Below, one piece after another: positions 8,016 through 16,058 of a stretch of DNA of 64,000 nt (position 1 is its first letter; each line of letters starts with the position of its first letter). Made by a program: the position numbers and the translations under genes. The notes beneath the pieces were generated by a model. It saw only the letters and a program-made list of their open reading frames with translations. It was not told the origin of the DNA and made no database searches. Origin of the DNA: Candidatus Microthrix parvicella Bio17-1 (GTDB taxonomy: Bacteria > Actinomycetota > Acidimicrobiia > Acidimicrobiales > Microtrichaceae); assembly GCF_000299415.1 (NCBI RefSeq), contig NZ_AMPG01000007.1, forward strand, positions 51,412 through 115,411, written 5' to 3'.

Positions 8016-9506
8016 ATGAATCGAAGGCAGTTTCTCACTCGAGCGGGGGGCGGCGCGCTGGGCGTTGCTGCCCTTCCCGGCATGTTGGCCGCCTGCGGCG
8101 GTGACGTGGAGACAACGTCGGGGTTGTCGTCCTCGACGTCGGCCGGACCGAGCACCACGCGTGCGCTCACCCAGGTGAAGGGCGACAAGCCCTGGTGGCT
8201 GCAGGGCAACTTTGCGCCGGTCTCCAAGGAGGTTCGGTCGACCTCGCTCAAGGTCACCGGCTCGATCCCCGACGAGCTGGCCGGGCTGTACGTCCGCAAC
8301 GGATCCAACTCGGTCAACGCCGACACCGGCCACTGGTTCATTGGCGACGGCATGTTGCACGGGGTTCGCCTTGAGGGCGGCGAGGCCAAGTCGTACGCCA
8401 ACCGTTGGGTGAGGACCACCCTGTACGAAAGCGGTGACGGGTTCGCTGACGCCGGGATACCCGGTGGGGACATCGGCTACAGCAACGTCTCGGCGTTCAC
8501 CCACAACAACAAGCTGTTCACGTCGGGCGAGATCGGCTTTCCCTACGAGCTGTCGCCGAAGGACCTGTCCACGGTCGGCGTCTACGACTTCGACGGCAAG
8601 CTGGACACCAACATGACCGCGCACCCCAAGGTGGATCCCGAGACCGGCGAGCTGCACTTCTTCGGCTACGGGTTCTTCGAGCCGTTCCTCACCTACCACG
8701 TGGCCGACGCCCAGGGCCGGTTGATTCACTCGGCGCCGATCGAGGTGGGCAAGTCGACGATGATGCACGACTTCGCCATCACCGACCGCGACGTGGTGTT
8801 CTGGGAGTTCCCGGTGGTGCTCGACCTGTCGATGGCGGCCAAGGGTGCCGACCTGCCGTTCCGCTGGGAGCCGGAATACGGCGCCCGCATCGGCGTGCTG
8901 CCCCTCGGCGGCACCAATGCCGACATTCGCTGGGTGGAGGTGCCGCCCGCTTACGTCTTCCACGGCATCAACGCGTTCCGGGACGGCGACGATGTGGTGG
9001 TCGACGTCAGCCAGTTCGAAACGATGTTCGAGAACGGGCCGCTGGGCCAGGCACCCGAACTGCACCGCTGGCGCATCAACACCGCCGGCAAGCAGTTGAC
9101 GTTCTCCGACGACACCCTCGAGGCCGACCTGCACATGGACCTGCCCAGCAGGGACCCCCGCCGGGTGGGACGGCCCTACCGCTACGGCTACCTGATCGAG
9201 GCGGTGAACAACCCCGACACCGTGCAGCTGGGTGGGTTGTACAAGCAGGACTTCGAGACCAACACCCAGGAGTACTTCGACCCGGGCGCCGACCGGGTGT
9301 GCGACGAAGGGCTGTTCGTCCCCACCGGCGACGCCGAGGACGACGGCTACGTGTTCACCTACAGCTACAACGCCGAGCGTGACGGCAGCGACCTGTTGAT
9401 CCTCGCCGCCCAGGACTTTGCCGCCGAGCCGGTGGCCACGATCGAGCTGCCCCAGCGGGTGCCCCACGGGTTCCACGCCACCTGGGTCGCCGCCGACGAC
9501 GCCTGA
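8016..9506 (+). CDS. Carotenoid oxygenase family protein with Tat/lipoprotein leader
   Basis: An iron(II) dioxygenase of the carotenoid-cleavage/RPE65 family. The start is taken as ATG 8016 so that the twin-arginine leader NRRQFLTRAGG stands at the N terminus; it is followed by a hydrophobic stretch and a lipobox-like LAAC, implying export and lipid anchoring. The four His ligands sit in the GELHFFG, TMMHDFAIT, YVFHGINAF and VPHGFHATW blocks. YVRNGSN and GDGMLHGVRL are typical. It may cleave carotenoids or stilbene/lignin-type compounds outside the membrane; the substrate is not evident. It stands alone, followed by a small membrane protein. Confidence 0.88.
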   Translation: MNRRQFLTRAGGGALGVAALPGMLAACGGDVETTSGLSSSTSAGPSTTRALTQVKGDKPWWLQGNFAPVSKEVRSTSLKVTGSIPDELAGLYVRNGSNSVNADTGHWFIGDGMLHGVRLEGGEAKSYANRWVRTTLYESGDGFADAGIPGGDIGYSNVSAFTHNNKLFTSGEIGFPYELSPKDLSTVGVYDFDGKLDTNMTAHPKVDPETGELHFFGYGFFEPFLTYHVADAQGRLIHSAPIEVGKSTMMHDFAITDRDVVFWEFPVVLDLSMAAKGADLPFRWEPEYGARIGVLPLGGTNADIRWVEVPPAYVFHGINAFRDGDDVVVDVSQFETMFENGPLGQAPELHRWRINTAGKQLTFSDDTLEADLHMDLPSRDPRRVGRPYRYGYLIEAVNNPDTVQLGGLYKQDFETNTQEYFDPGADRVCDEGLFVPTGDAEDDGYVFTYSYNAERDGSDLLILAAQDFAAEPVATIELPQRVPHGFHATWVAADDA

Positions 9507-9521
9507 TCGGATGGTCATGTC

Positions 9522-9965
9522 GTGAGCCGACGATCGAGGGGATGGATCTTGGTCGCTGTGGCGGTCGTCGCGTTCGGCGGTTTCCTCTGGTTCCGACATC
9601 AGCAAGGTGTCGCCACCGACCAGGCTGCGGTCGAAGCCAAGGCGGTGGCCGCCGAGCTCTCGACCAAGTTCGACGCCGGGTCGGCGCGCCCCACGCCCGG
9701 CGCGGTGGCAGCCGAACTGTTTGACCCCGAGCGGGTCACCGTCACCTGGCCGGACGTCCCGGGCGTTCAGCAGTACACGTACACGGCTCAGGATGGGCTC
9801 GGCGATGCGGCAGCGACTCGGAAAGCTCGGGTGGCGGTGGTCTACGTCGGCCGTGGCCGGGCGCCGGGCTGGTGTTTCCACGTGGCCTATGGAGACGCCG
9901 GCAGCGCGGACGTCGAGAAGCGCGAGTGCCCGGATGGTCCGGGGCCGGTGACCGGCGAGAAGTAG
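9522..9965 (+). CDS. Small membrane-anchored protein of unknown function
   Basis: A 147-residue protein with one N-terminal membrane segment (GWILVAVAVVAFGGFLWF, residues 6-23) after a basic start SRRSR, then an extracytoplasmic domain with two Cys residues near the C terminus (WCFHVAYGD and KRECPDG). I recognise no family. GTG 9522 starts 15 bases after the carotenoid oxygenase stop, so co-transcription is likely. Confidence 0.65.
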   Translation: MSRRSRGWILVAVAVVAFGGFLWFRHQQGVATDQAAVEAKAVAAELSTKFDAGSARPTPGAVAAELFDPERVTVTWPDVPGVQQYTYTAQDGLGDAAATRKARVAVVYVGRGRAPGWCFHVAYGDAGSADVEKRECPDGPGPVTGEK

Positions 9966-10007
9966 CCGGAGTGCCGTCGCCGCACCCGTAGTTACTACGT
10001 TGCGGAG

Positions 10008-10268
10008 ATGGCGAAGCAAAAGGTCACGCTGAGGCTCGATGCCGACCAGCTCGCCGAGCTGCGCGCGTTGATCGATCCAGGGAGCCTGTCTGCCTCGGTG
10101 GACGAGGCCATTTCGGCCCATCTCACTGAGGTGCGTCATGCTCGCTCGACGGACCAATGGCTCCAAGAACTCGTCGATGAGCACGGTCCCATGCCAGAGG
10201 AAGCGACGGACTGGGCCGCCGGAGTATTCAACGAGTGGCAGGCAACGAAAGCAGCCACGCTGCGCTGA
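10008..10268 (+). CDS. CopG/ParD-like small DNA-binding protein
   Basis: An 86-residue protein opening with MAKQKVTLRLDADQLAELRALI, a ribbon-helix-helix-like strand and helix, then SASVDEAISAHLTEV and an acidic/aromatic C terminus (DQWLQELVDEHG) of the kind that wraps a toxin. No toxin gene follows; the next gene is on the opposite strand. It may be an orphan antitoxin. Confidence 0.6.
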   Translation: MAKQKVTLRLDADQLAELRALIDPGSLSASVDEAISAHLTEVRHARSTDQWLQELVDEHGPMPEEATDWAAGVFNEWQATKAATLR

Positions 10269-10271
10269 GCC

Positions 10272-10922
10272 TTAGGACCGCCAGTGCACCGACCAGGTGC
10301 CCCAACCGGCCGACGACGCGACACCGGCCCACTCCCCGGGCAGCGCCTGGTCCACATCGTTCGACGGCAGACCGATGGGCGTCGCGGCGCCGCGGGAGTT
10401 CACCCAGATCAGCACCCCGTTCGGCGCCAGCACTCGTTCGATCTCAATGGGGAAGAGAAACGCGTTGATCAGGAGGATCACGTCGACCGAACGGTCGGCG
10501 ACGGGCAGGCCTGAGCCGTCGGCCTGGACGCGGTTGGTGACGTGGTCGGTCGCGCTCCGCAGCATCTCCAGCGACAGGTCCAGCGTGATCAGGTCGGGAA
10601 ACGTCGGCGTCAGGTGCCGGTCGTTGATGCCGTCGGCGGCACCCACATCGATGGCCACCCGACGCTCGGTCGAAGGCGCTGCTGCCAGTCCCCGGTCGAG
10701 CGCATCGAGGATGGGTGCCTCGCGGCCGGGTACATCCCGGCTCGACCAGTCCTCGGCCAGGGTGTCGAACAGTGCGATGAGCCGCCGTCGGCGTTCATCG
10801 GTCCAGGCGTCGGGGTCAAAGGCCGCGTCACGGGCGATCGTGCGCAGCGGGTGATCGGCTGACAAGCCATCGGGTGGTCCGTGCGCTGGGCAGCCGATCA
10901 CGACCGGGAGATCACGGATCAT
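10272..10922 (-). CDS. Class I SAM-dependent methyltransferase
   Basis: A 216-residue protein with a Rossmann SAM-binding fold: motif I VAIDVGAADGIND, motif II ITLDLSLEML, then QADGSGLPVADRSVDVILLINAFLF (motifs post-II to III) and LAPNGVLIWVNS. It resembles Methyltransf_11 proteins. The substrate is unknown. It ends four bases from the stop of the convergent small DNA-binding protein. Confidence 0.75.
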   Translation of the reverse strand: MIRDLPVVIGCPAHGPPDGLSADHPLRTIARDAAFDPDAWTDERRRRLIALFDTLAEDWSSRDVPGREAPILDALDRGLAAAPSTERRVAIDVGAADGINDRHLTPTFPDLITLDLSLEMLRSATDHVTNRVQADGSGLPVADRSVDVILLINAFLFPIEIERVLAPNGVLIWVNSRGAATPIGLPSNDVDQALPGEWAGVASSAGWGTWSVHWRS

Positions 10923-11056
10923 CGGATCGCCTCGGGGGAGCGGGGAATCGGTCGGCCGGTCAGCAGGTGTGCCATCGGGTCAGCCTACGACGCACATAGT
11001 GCTTTTGGGCCTGGGGCCTGCTTCGCCTGATCGCCGCGGCTCGCCGCTCGTTCAAG

Positions 11057-11086
11057 TTGGTCAGGTACACTTGGTCACTATGGTCA
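11057..11086 (+). promoter_or_regulatory. TGGTCA repeats at the phd-like start
   Basis: The word TTGGTCA occurs at 11057-11063 and 11071-11077, and ATGGTCA at 11080-11086 spans the antitoxin start codon. Directly repeated or palindromic sites at this position are typical of toxin-antitoxin autoregulation, so this is a plausible operator. It is based on position and repetition only. Confidence 0.4.
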
Positions 11087-11304
11087 TCCAGATGAATGTC
11101 GCCGAAGCGAAGGCCAAGCTGTCCGAACTGCTCGATGCAGCGGCTGACGGGAACGAGGTGGTCATTGCCCGCTCTGGTCGCCGGGTGGCGCGTCTGATCC
11201 CGATCGAGGAACCCGCGCCGCGGACGCTTGGGTTCATGCACCTCGATGTACCGGACGAGATGTTCGATCCGTTGTCCGACGACGAGTTGGCGGAATGGGA
11301 GTGA
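11080..11304 (+). CDS. Phd/YefM-family antitoxin
   Basis: A 74-residue protein with the standard Phd fold: VAEAKAKLSELLDAAADGNEVVIARSGRRVARLIPI, then a flexible acidic tail (FDPLSDDELAEWE) that would neutralise the toxin. Start ATG 11080; ATG 11092 is an alternative. It overlaps the PIN toxin by ten bases. The pair forms a type II module that probably represses its own promoter. Confidence 0.88.
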   Translation: MVIQMNVAEAKAKLSELLDAAADGNEVVIARSGRRVARLIPIEEPAPRTLGFMHLDVPDEMFDPLSDDELAEWE

Positions 11305-11693
11305 GCACGGTTTTGCTGGACACCCATGCGTTGGTTTGGGCGCTGAGCGCACCGGAACGGCTGGGCGACACGGCGCGCACCCTGATCGAGAGTCCGTTCA
11401 CCGAGGTCCTGGTTTCGGCGGCGTCGGCCTGGGAGCTGGCAACGAAGACCCGATTGAGAAAGTTCCGCGAAGCTGAGCCCATCGTGGCCCAGTACCTCTC
11501 GGTCGTCCAGACTCTCGGTGCTACCCACCTTCCTGTCGGGCCGGAACATGCGCTCCGAGCGGGCGGACTCCGGTGGGACCATCGCGACCCGTTTGATCGC
11601 ATGCTGGCTGCCCAAGCGCTTCTCGAACACGCAACGTTGCTGAGCCGTGATGGCGTCTTCGCGGAGCTGGGCGGGCTCGACGTTGTTTGGTAG
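11295..11693 (+). CDS. vapC: VapC-like PIN-domain toxin
   Basis: A 132-residue PIN ribonuclease. Acidic residues are in place: the first Asp in LLDTHALVW, a Glu in SAASAWELATK, and Asp residues in HRDPFDRMLAAQA and the closing LLSRDGVF. The PIN family cleaves RNA, often tRNA. It overlaps the Phd-type antitoxin, so the pair is translationally coupled. GTG 11301 is an alternative start. Confidence 0.9.
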   Translation: MGVSTVLLDTHALVWALSAPERLGDTARTLIESPFTEVLVSAASAWELATKTRLRKFREAEPIVAQYLSVVQTLGATHLPVGPEHALRAGGLRWDHRDPFDRMLAAQALLEHATLLSRDGVFAELGGLDVVW

Positions 11694-11724
11694 CCGCCGC
11701 CCAGTTGGCTGAGCGGTTGCGGGT

Positions 11725-12939
11725 TCAGCCCTTGCGAACCCGGCGGTACCAGGCCTTGGGGCCGAAACTCTCGGGCAGTGCCAGGGCGCCGATCTTGCGA
11801 ACGACCGTGCCGAACTGCCTCGCCAGGCCGCCGGTGTTGTACTCCAGCCCGAACTCCTCGCACAGCTCCCGCACCCGGGGCGCCATCTCGGCGTAGCGGC
11901 GGGCGGGAATGTCGGGGAAGGCGTGGTGCTCGATCTGGTGGCTGAGGTTGCCGGTCATCAGGTGGAACAGCTGACCGCCGTCGATGTTGGCGGAGCCGAG
12001 GATCTGTCGGGCATACCAGTCGCCCCGGGTCTCACCCTCGATGATCTCCTCTGGAAACTGCTCCACCCCGTCCGGGAAGTGACCGCAGAAGATGATGAGG
12101 AACGTCCACAGGTTGCGCATCAGGTTGGCGGTGAGGTTGGCCCCGGCCACCGGCAGGAACCCAGGCCCGGTAAGCGCCGGGAACAGCACGTAGTCCTTCA
12201 GCGCCTGCTTGCCTGACTTCTGACCGATCTCCTTGAGGAGCGGCTTCACGTCGGCGAAGCTGCGGCGGCCGCGCTGGATCTCCTCGATGTGGATCTCGTG
12301 CAGTGCGACGCCGTGGTCGAAGTTGATCGCCAGCAGCGTGGCGAACACCGGGTTGAGGAGAAACACCGGCTTCCACGGGTGATCCTCGGACATGCGCAGC
12401 GTGCCGTACCCGACGTCGCGGTCGCGGCCCACGATGTTGGTCCAAGTGTGGTGCTCGTCGTTGTGGGAGTGCTTCCAGTGGGTGGACACCGACGGGTGAT
12501 CCCACTCCCAAACTCGGGAGTTGATTTCGTCGTCACGCATCCAGTCGTACTGGCCATGCATGATGTTGTGGCCGATTTCCATGTTGTCGATGATCTTGGC
12601 CAGACCCAGCGATACGGCGCCCGCAACCCACAGCGGCGGAAGGAACCAGCCGAACAGGGCCAGGCGACCGCCGACCTCCAGCTTGCGCTGGGCGGCGATG
12701 ACTCGGCGGATGTAGTTGGCATCCTCAGTGCCGAGGTCGGCCCGGATCAGTTCGCGAAGCTCGTCCATGGCGGCGCCGAAGGCCTCGGACTGCTCCAGGG
12801 TGAGCCCACCGGCGCGGGGGGTGGGCTTGGGGTCGAGCGCTTCGGTGTGACCTGGCGCCGTGGCGCCGTTCGGGCCGGACTCGTCGAGGTCGACCTGGTC
12901 GAACCTGGTGGTCGTGCGGGGAGTGAGGGTTGCGGTCAT
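11725..12939 (-). CDS. Acyl-lipid/acyl-CoA fatty acid desaturase
   Basis: A 404-residue membrane desaturase with three His boxes: HNIMHGQYDW, HWKHSHNDEHHTW and GNLSHQIEHHAFPD, which bind the di-iron centre. Two hydrophobic regions (near LFGWFLPPLWVAGAVSLGL and LWTFLIIFCGHF) cross the membrane. It resembles actinobacterial DesA3-type delta-9 desaturases and would introduce a double bond into membrane acyl chains. It is the downstream gene of a pair with the ferredoxin reductase, which presumably supplies electrons; both probably respond to the divergent TetR regulator. Confidence 0.92.
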   Translation of the reverse strand: MTATLTPRTTTRFDQVDLDESGPNGATAPGHTEALDPKPTPRAGGLTLEQSEAFGAAMDELRELIRADLGTEDANYIRRVIAAQRKLEVGGRLALFGWFLPPLWVAGAVSLGLAKIIDNMEIGHNIMHGQYDWMRDDEINSRVWEWDHPSVSTHWKHSHNDEHHTWTNIVGRDRDVGYGTLRMSEDHPWKPVFLLNPVFATLLAINFDHGVALHEIHIEEIQRGRRSFADVKPLLKEIGQKSGKQALKDYVLFPALTGPGFLPVAGANLTANLMRNLWTFLIIFCGHFPDGVEQFPEEIIEGETRGDWYARQILGSANIDGGQLFHLMTGNLSHQIEHHAFPDIPARRYAEMAPRVRELCEEFGLEYNTGGLARQFGTVVRKIGALALPESFGPKAWYRRVRKG

Positions 12940-13014
12940 GCGGGGTCTCCGGTGGTGCGGATGGCGGGTGTGCGAGGGATGTTGAACTGGTGTTTTGGGT
13001 ACGGGGCCGTGCGG

Positions 13015-14106
13015 CTACAGGGCGATGTCGACATCGCCGGCCGCGACCGACACGCAGATCTGTACCTGGGTGCCGGGCTCGGAAATGAGTTCGCCGGTGC
13101 GAACATCTCGGACGCAACCAGACTCGAGGGGCGCGATGCAGGTGTGGCAAATGCCCATGCGGCAACCCGATGCAGGGGTGAGGCCTGCTTGCTCGGCCCC
13201 ATCCAACAGGGTGGTTGCGCCGTTCAGCACCGTCTCGGTGCCGCTGGAGGTGAAGGTCACCTTGCCACCCTCACCGGCTTCGCCGAGGTCGGTGCGCACC
13301 TTGGGAACGAACCGTTCGATGTTCAGCAGGTCGGTGGCATCGACCGATTCGAACGCGGTCTCGGCATCGTTCAGCATCGGTGCCGGGCCACATGCCCATG
13401 TGGTGCGGGTGCCCCAGTCGGGACACTCCCGGTCGAGACGCTCAGAGGTGAGCGCCAACTCGGGGGGAGGCGCTCCGGCGCCGGTGTGTGCGACGTTGAC
13501 GGTCAGCCCGGGGGTTCGGGCGGCCAGTTCTGCGAGCTCGTCGGCGAAGATCGTCTCGTCGGCGCTGGGTGCATGGTGCATGAGGACCACGTCGTGGCAC
13601 TCGCCCGCACCGATCAGCGTGCGGATCATGCCCATGGCCGGGGTGATGCCCGACCCGCCGGTGATGAACAGCATGGGAGTGTTGCGGTCGGCGGGCAGAT
13701 GAAAATCGCCGGCCGGCTGCTCCAACGTGAGGTGATCGCCCGGCTGGGTCGAGTACACGAGGTGGTTCGACACCAGTCCGTCCTGAATGGCCGACACGGT
13801 GAAGGAGATCAACCCGCCCGAGTTTTTTGGGTCCGAGGTGAGGGAGTAGCAGCGTCGGTGCCGTACCCCGGCGATTTCGACTCCGATGGTGACCCACTGG
13901 CCTGCTTCGTACTGGCCGAAACCCCGGCCGGGATGGAGGACGATGGTGGTGGCCCGACTGGTCTCTGGTGCGACCGACACAACCCGACCTTTCAAGGAGC
14001 TGGACGACCAGAGGGGGTCGATCATGGAGAGGTACGCGTCCACGGGCAGCGGGCTGGCCAGCGCATTGGCGGCCCGACGGAGGGTGGATCGGGTTTGGGT
14101 GAACAT
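13015..14106 (-). CDS. Ferredoxin reductase with C-terminal 2Fe-2S domain
   Basis: A 363-residue electron-transfer protein: FAD-binding barrel (RHRRCYSLTSDP), NAD(P) domain (MLFITGGSGITPAMGMIRTL) and a plant-type 2Fe-2S domain with CRMGICHTC plus a later Cys (SGCVRDVR). The same architecture partners acyl desaturases in mycobacteria. It starts at 14106 and is followed, after 75 bases, by the desaturase, so it likely delivers NAD(P)H electrons to the di-iron site. Confidence 0.92.
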   Translation of the reverse strand: MFTQTRSTLRRAANALASPLPVDAYLSMIDPLWSSSSLKGRVVSVAPETSRATTIVLHPGRGFGQYEAGQWVTIGVEIAGVRHRRCYSLTSDPKNSGGLISFTVSAIQDGLVSNHLVYSTQPGDHLTLEQPAGDFHLPADRNTPMLFITGGSGITPAMGMIRTLIGAGECHDVVLMHHAPSADETIFADELAELAARTPGLTVNVAHTGAGAPPPELALTSERLDRECPDWGTRTTWACGPAPMLNDAETAFESVDATDLLNIERFVPKVRTDLGEAGEGGKVTFTSSGTETVLNGATTLLDGAEQAGLTPASGCRMGICHTCIAPLESGCVRDVRTGELISEPGTQVQICVSVAAGDVDIAL

Positions 14107-14132
14107 ATGTGCACTGTAACGTCCCTCAGGGT

Positions 14133-14156
14133 TTGAGTCAACGAGTGTTCACTCAA
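14133..14156. promoter_or_regulatory. Candidate FabR/DesT-type operator
   Basis: A 24-bp imperfect palindrome with outer arms TTGAGT/ACTCAA and inner AAC/GTT, nine of twelve pairs matching. Read on the minus strand the core is AGTGAACACTCGTTGACT, which resembles the operators I recall for DesT-type TetR regulators of desaturase genes. It lies between the divergent reductase-desaturase operon and the tetR gene, 27 bases upstream of the reductase start. Confidence 0.6.
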
Positions 14157-14263
14157 TGTGACCAGGTCCACACCGGGCAACGGCGCATTGGGCATGGCGG
14201 CTACCGTTGAGGCGTGATCTCAACCGTCGTCTTGGAAACACCGTGAACTCCCCGGAGGACGAG

Positions 14264-15199
14264 ATGGTCGAGCCCTCCAGGGAGCCTGCATCCGTTGAGG
14301 GCGATGCCGCCGCCGTCCGAAGTCACCGTCGATCTCCATCGAGGAGTCGTAACCCAGCGTCGCAGATTCCGGGAGCGAGAGCAGGCAGCGACGCTGCTGC
14401 CAAGAAGGGGAACGCGCCCGGCTCCGCGTCGTCGCCGAAGCGCAAGGCCGCAGCATCGAAACCGACGTCGAAGGCAAACCGCGCTCCGACGGGTACTCGC
14501 AGCGAACAGAAGGAACGCACACGTCGCTCGTTGTTGGACGCAGCCCTTGCTCGATTGGCCGGTGATCAGGCGTTCACCGATATTTCAATCCGCGAGATCA
14601 CCGGGGATGCGGGTGTGGTGCCGGCCACCTTTTACCGGCACTTCGCCGATATGGGCGAGGTGGGGCTGGTTTTGGTCGATGAGAGTTTCACCGAGCTTCG
14701 CCAGGTCATGCGGGCAATCCGTGCTCAGCCGGTGTCCACCGCCGAACTGGTGGACAACTCGGTGGTGGCCTTTCTCGGGTATGCCCGCGAGCATCCCAAG
14801 CATTTTCGGTTCATCGCCAAGGAGCGGTACGGCGGATCGAGCGCGTTGCGCATGGCGCTTGGCCGGGAGATGCAGTTGTGGATCAGCGAGTTGGCCACCG
14901 ATCTGGCCCGCTTCCATCAGGCTCGCGACCTGACCACCGAGGAACTCATGGCGGTGGCGTCACTGGTGATCGGGGCGGTGTGGTCGGGCACCGAACGGGT
15001 GGTCGACCTCCTCCCGGGCGCCTCGGGCGACAGCCAGTACGGGTTGATCGGCACGGAAGTGGAGTTGCAGGTCAACGTGATTTTGGCGGGCGCCATCTTC
15101 TATCCCGCGTATCGCGAAGGCTCGTTCTCGATGTCGGCAGCCAGGATGGTGGCCAACGTGCGCAGGGAGTTGGAGAAGTCGAAAAAGAAGTCCAAGTGA
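14264..15199 (+). CDS. TetR-family regulator, FabR/DesT-like
   Basis: About 311 residues: a Lys/Ala/Ser-rich basic N-terminal tail of roughly 85 residues, then a TetR DNA-binding domain (RTRRSLLDAALARL, ISIREITGDAGVVPATFYRHFADMG) and a ligand-binding domain with the FabR-like YAREHPKHFRFIAKERYGG. ATG 14264 is preferred because GGAGG lies five bases upstream; GTG 14243 and TTG 14207 are alternatives. It is divergent from the desaturase pair and likely senses acyl-CoA to control membrane unsaturation. The long basic tail is unusual for the family. Confidence 0.85.
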   Translation: MVEPSREPASVEGDAAAVRSHRRSPSRSRNPASQIPGARAGSDAAAKKGNAPGSASSPKRKAAASKPTSKANRAPTGTRSEQKERTRRSLLDAALARLAGDQAFTDISIREITGDAGVVPATFYRHFADMGEVGLVLVDESFTELRQVMRAIRAQPVSTAELVDNSVVAFLGYAREHPKHFRFIAKERYGGSSALRMALGREMQLWISELATDLARFHQARDLTTEELMAVASLVIGAVWSGTERVVDLLPGASGDSQYGLIGTEVELQVNVILAGAIFYPAYREGSFSMSAARMVANVRRELEKSKKKSK

Positions 15200-15227
15200 T
15201 GCAGGCGGCGGCGACGAGGGCAGCCCG

Positions 15228-16058
15228 ATGCTGCTGACCATCGATGTGGGCAACACCCAAACCGTGGTGGGCCTCTATCGGACCGCCCCGGAGCACAACG
15301 CCGACGTTGTCTCGGGCACGCCAAGCAGTGGGGCTGACGATTCAGACCTGGTGGATCACTGGCGCATTTCCACCGACGTTGACCGCACCTCCGACGAACT
15401 GGCCATGGTGCTGCGCCAACTCCTCGAGTCGGCCGAGGACGTCCTCGACGACGAGATCGAGTTGCATGGCATCGCCATCAGTTCCGGCGTGCCGTTTGTG
15501 ACCGGTGAGCTCCGCCAAATGTGCGAGCACCGCTTCGGTATCGAGCCGGTGGTGGTGGGGCCGGGCGTGAAGACCGGCCTTCCGATTCGCTACGACAACC
15601 CTGCCGAGGTGGGTGCCGACCGGGTGGCCAATGCCGTCGGCGCGCTCGACCGATACGGCGGCCCCACCGTGGTGGTCGACTTCGGCACCGCCACCACGTT
15701 CGACGTGATCTCGGCCGACGGGGCCTACCTGGGCGGCGCCATCATCCCCGGGGTGGAGGTCAGCCTCGATGCGCTGTTCGGGCGCGCCGCCGGGCTGCGT
15801 CGGGTGGAGTTGGTGCCGCCCCGGTCGGTCGTTGGGCGTACCACGATGGAGTCGGTCCAGTCGGGCGTGCTCTACGGCACCGCCGCCATGGTTGATGGCA
15901 TGATCAAAAGGATTGTCGATGAGCTGGGCGGATCGGCCACCATCGTTGCCACCGGCGGGCTGGCCGACGTGATCGTTCCCCACGCAGCCAACGTTGACCA
16001 ACTCGACCCGTGGATCACGCTCCACGGCCTGCGCCTGATCTGGGAGAAGAATCAGTGA
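15228..16058 (+). CDS. coaX: Type III pantothenate kinase
   Basis: CoaX phosphorylates pantothenate, the first step of CoA synthesis. The 276-residue protein shows LLTIDVGNTQTVVGL (P-loop-like phosphate motif), the ISSGVP segment, GVKTGLPIRYDNPAEVGADRVANA, VVDFGTATTFD and a C-terminal VATGGLA. A Thr/Gly/Ser-rich insertion of about 20 residues follows strand 2. It uses the product of PanC encoded upstream. Its stop overlaps the lysS start (GTGA). Confidence 0.94.
   Translation: MLLTIDVGNTQTVVGLYRTAPEHNADVVSGTPSSGADDSDLVDHWRISTDVDRTSDELAMVLRQLLESAEDVLDDEIELHGIAISSGVPFVTGELRQMCEHRFGIEPVVVGPGVKTGLPIRYDNPAEVGADRVANAVGALDRYGGPTVVVDFGTATTFDVISADGAYLGGAIIPGVEVSLDALFGRAAGLRRVELVPPRSVVGRTTMESVQSGVLYGTAAMVDGMIKRIVDELGGSATIVATGGLADVIVPHAANVDQLDPWITLHGLRLIWEKNQ

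Noticed and set aside
7944..10184. Long minus-strand open frame across the carotenoid oxygenase
   Set aside because: Antisense shadow; the plus strand encodes a clear Tat-signal carotenoid oxygenase with all four His ligands.
12289..14136. Long plus-strand open frame across the desaturase and reductase
   Set aside because: Antisense shadow of two well-recognised minus-strand enzymes.
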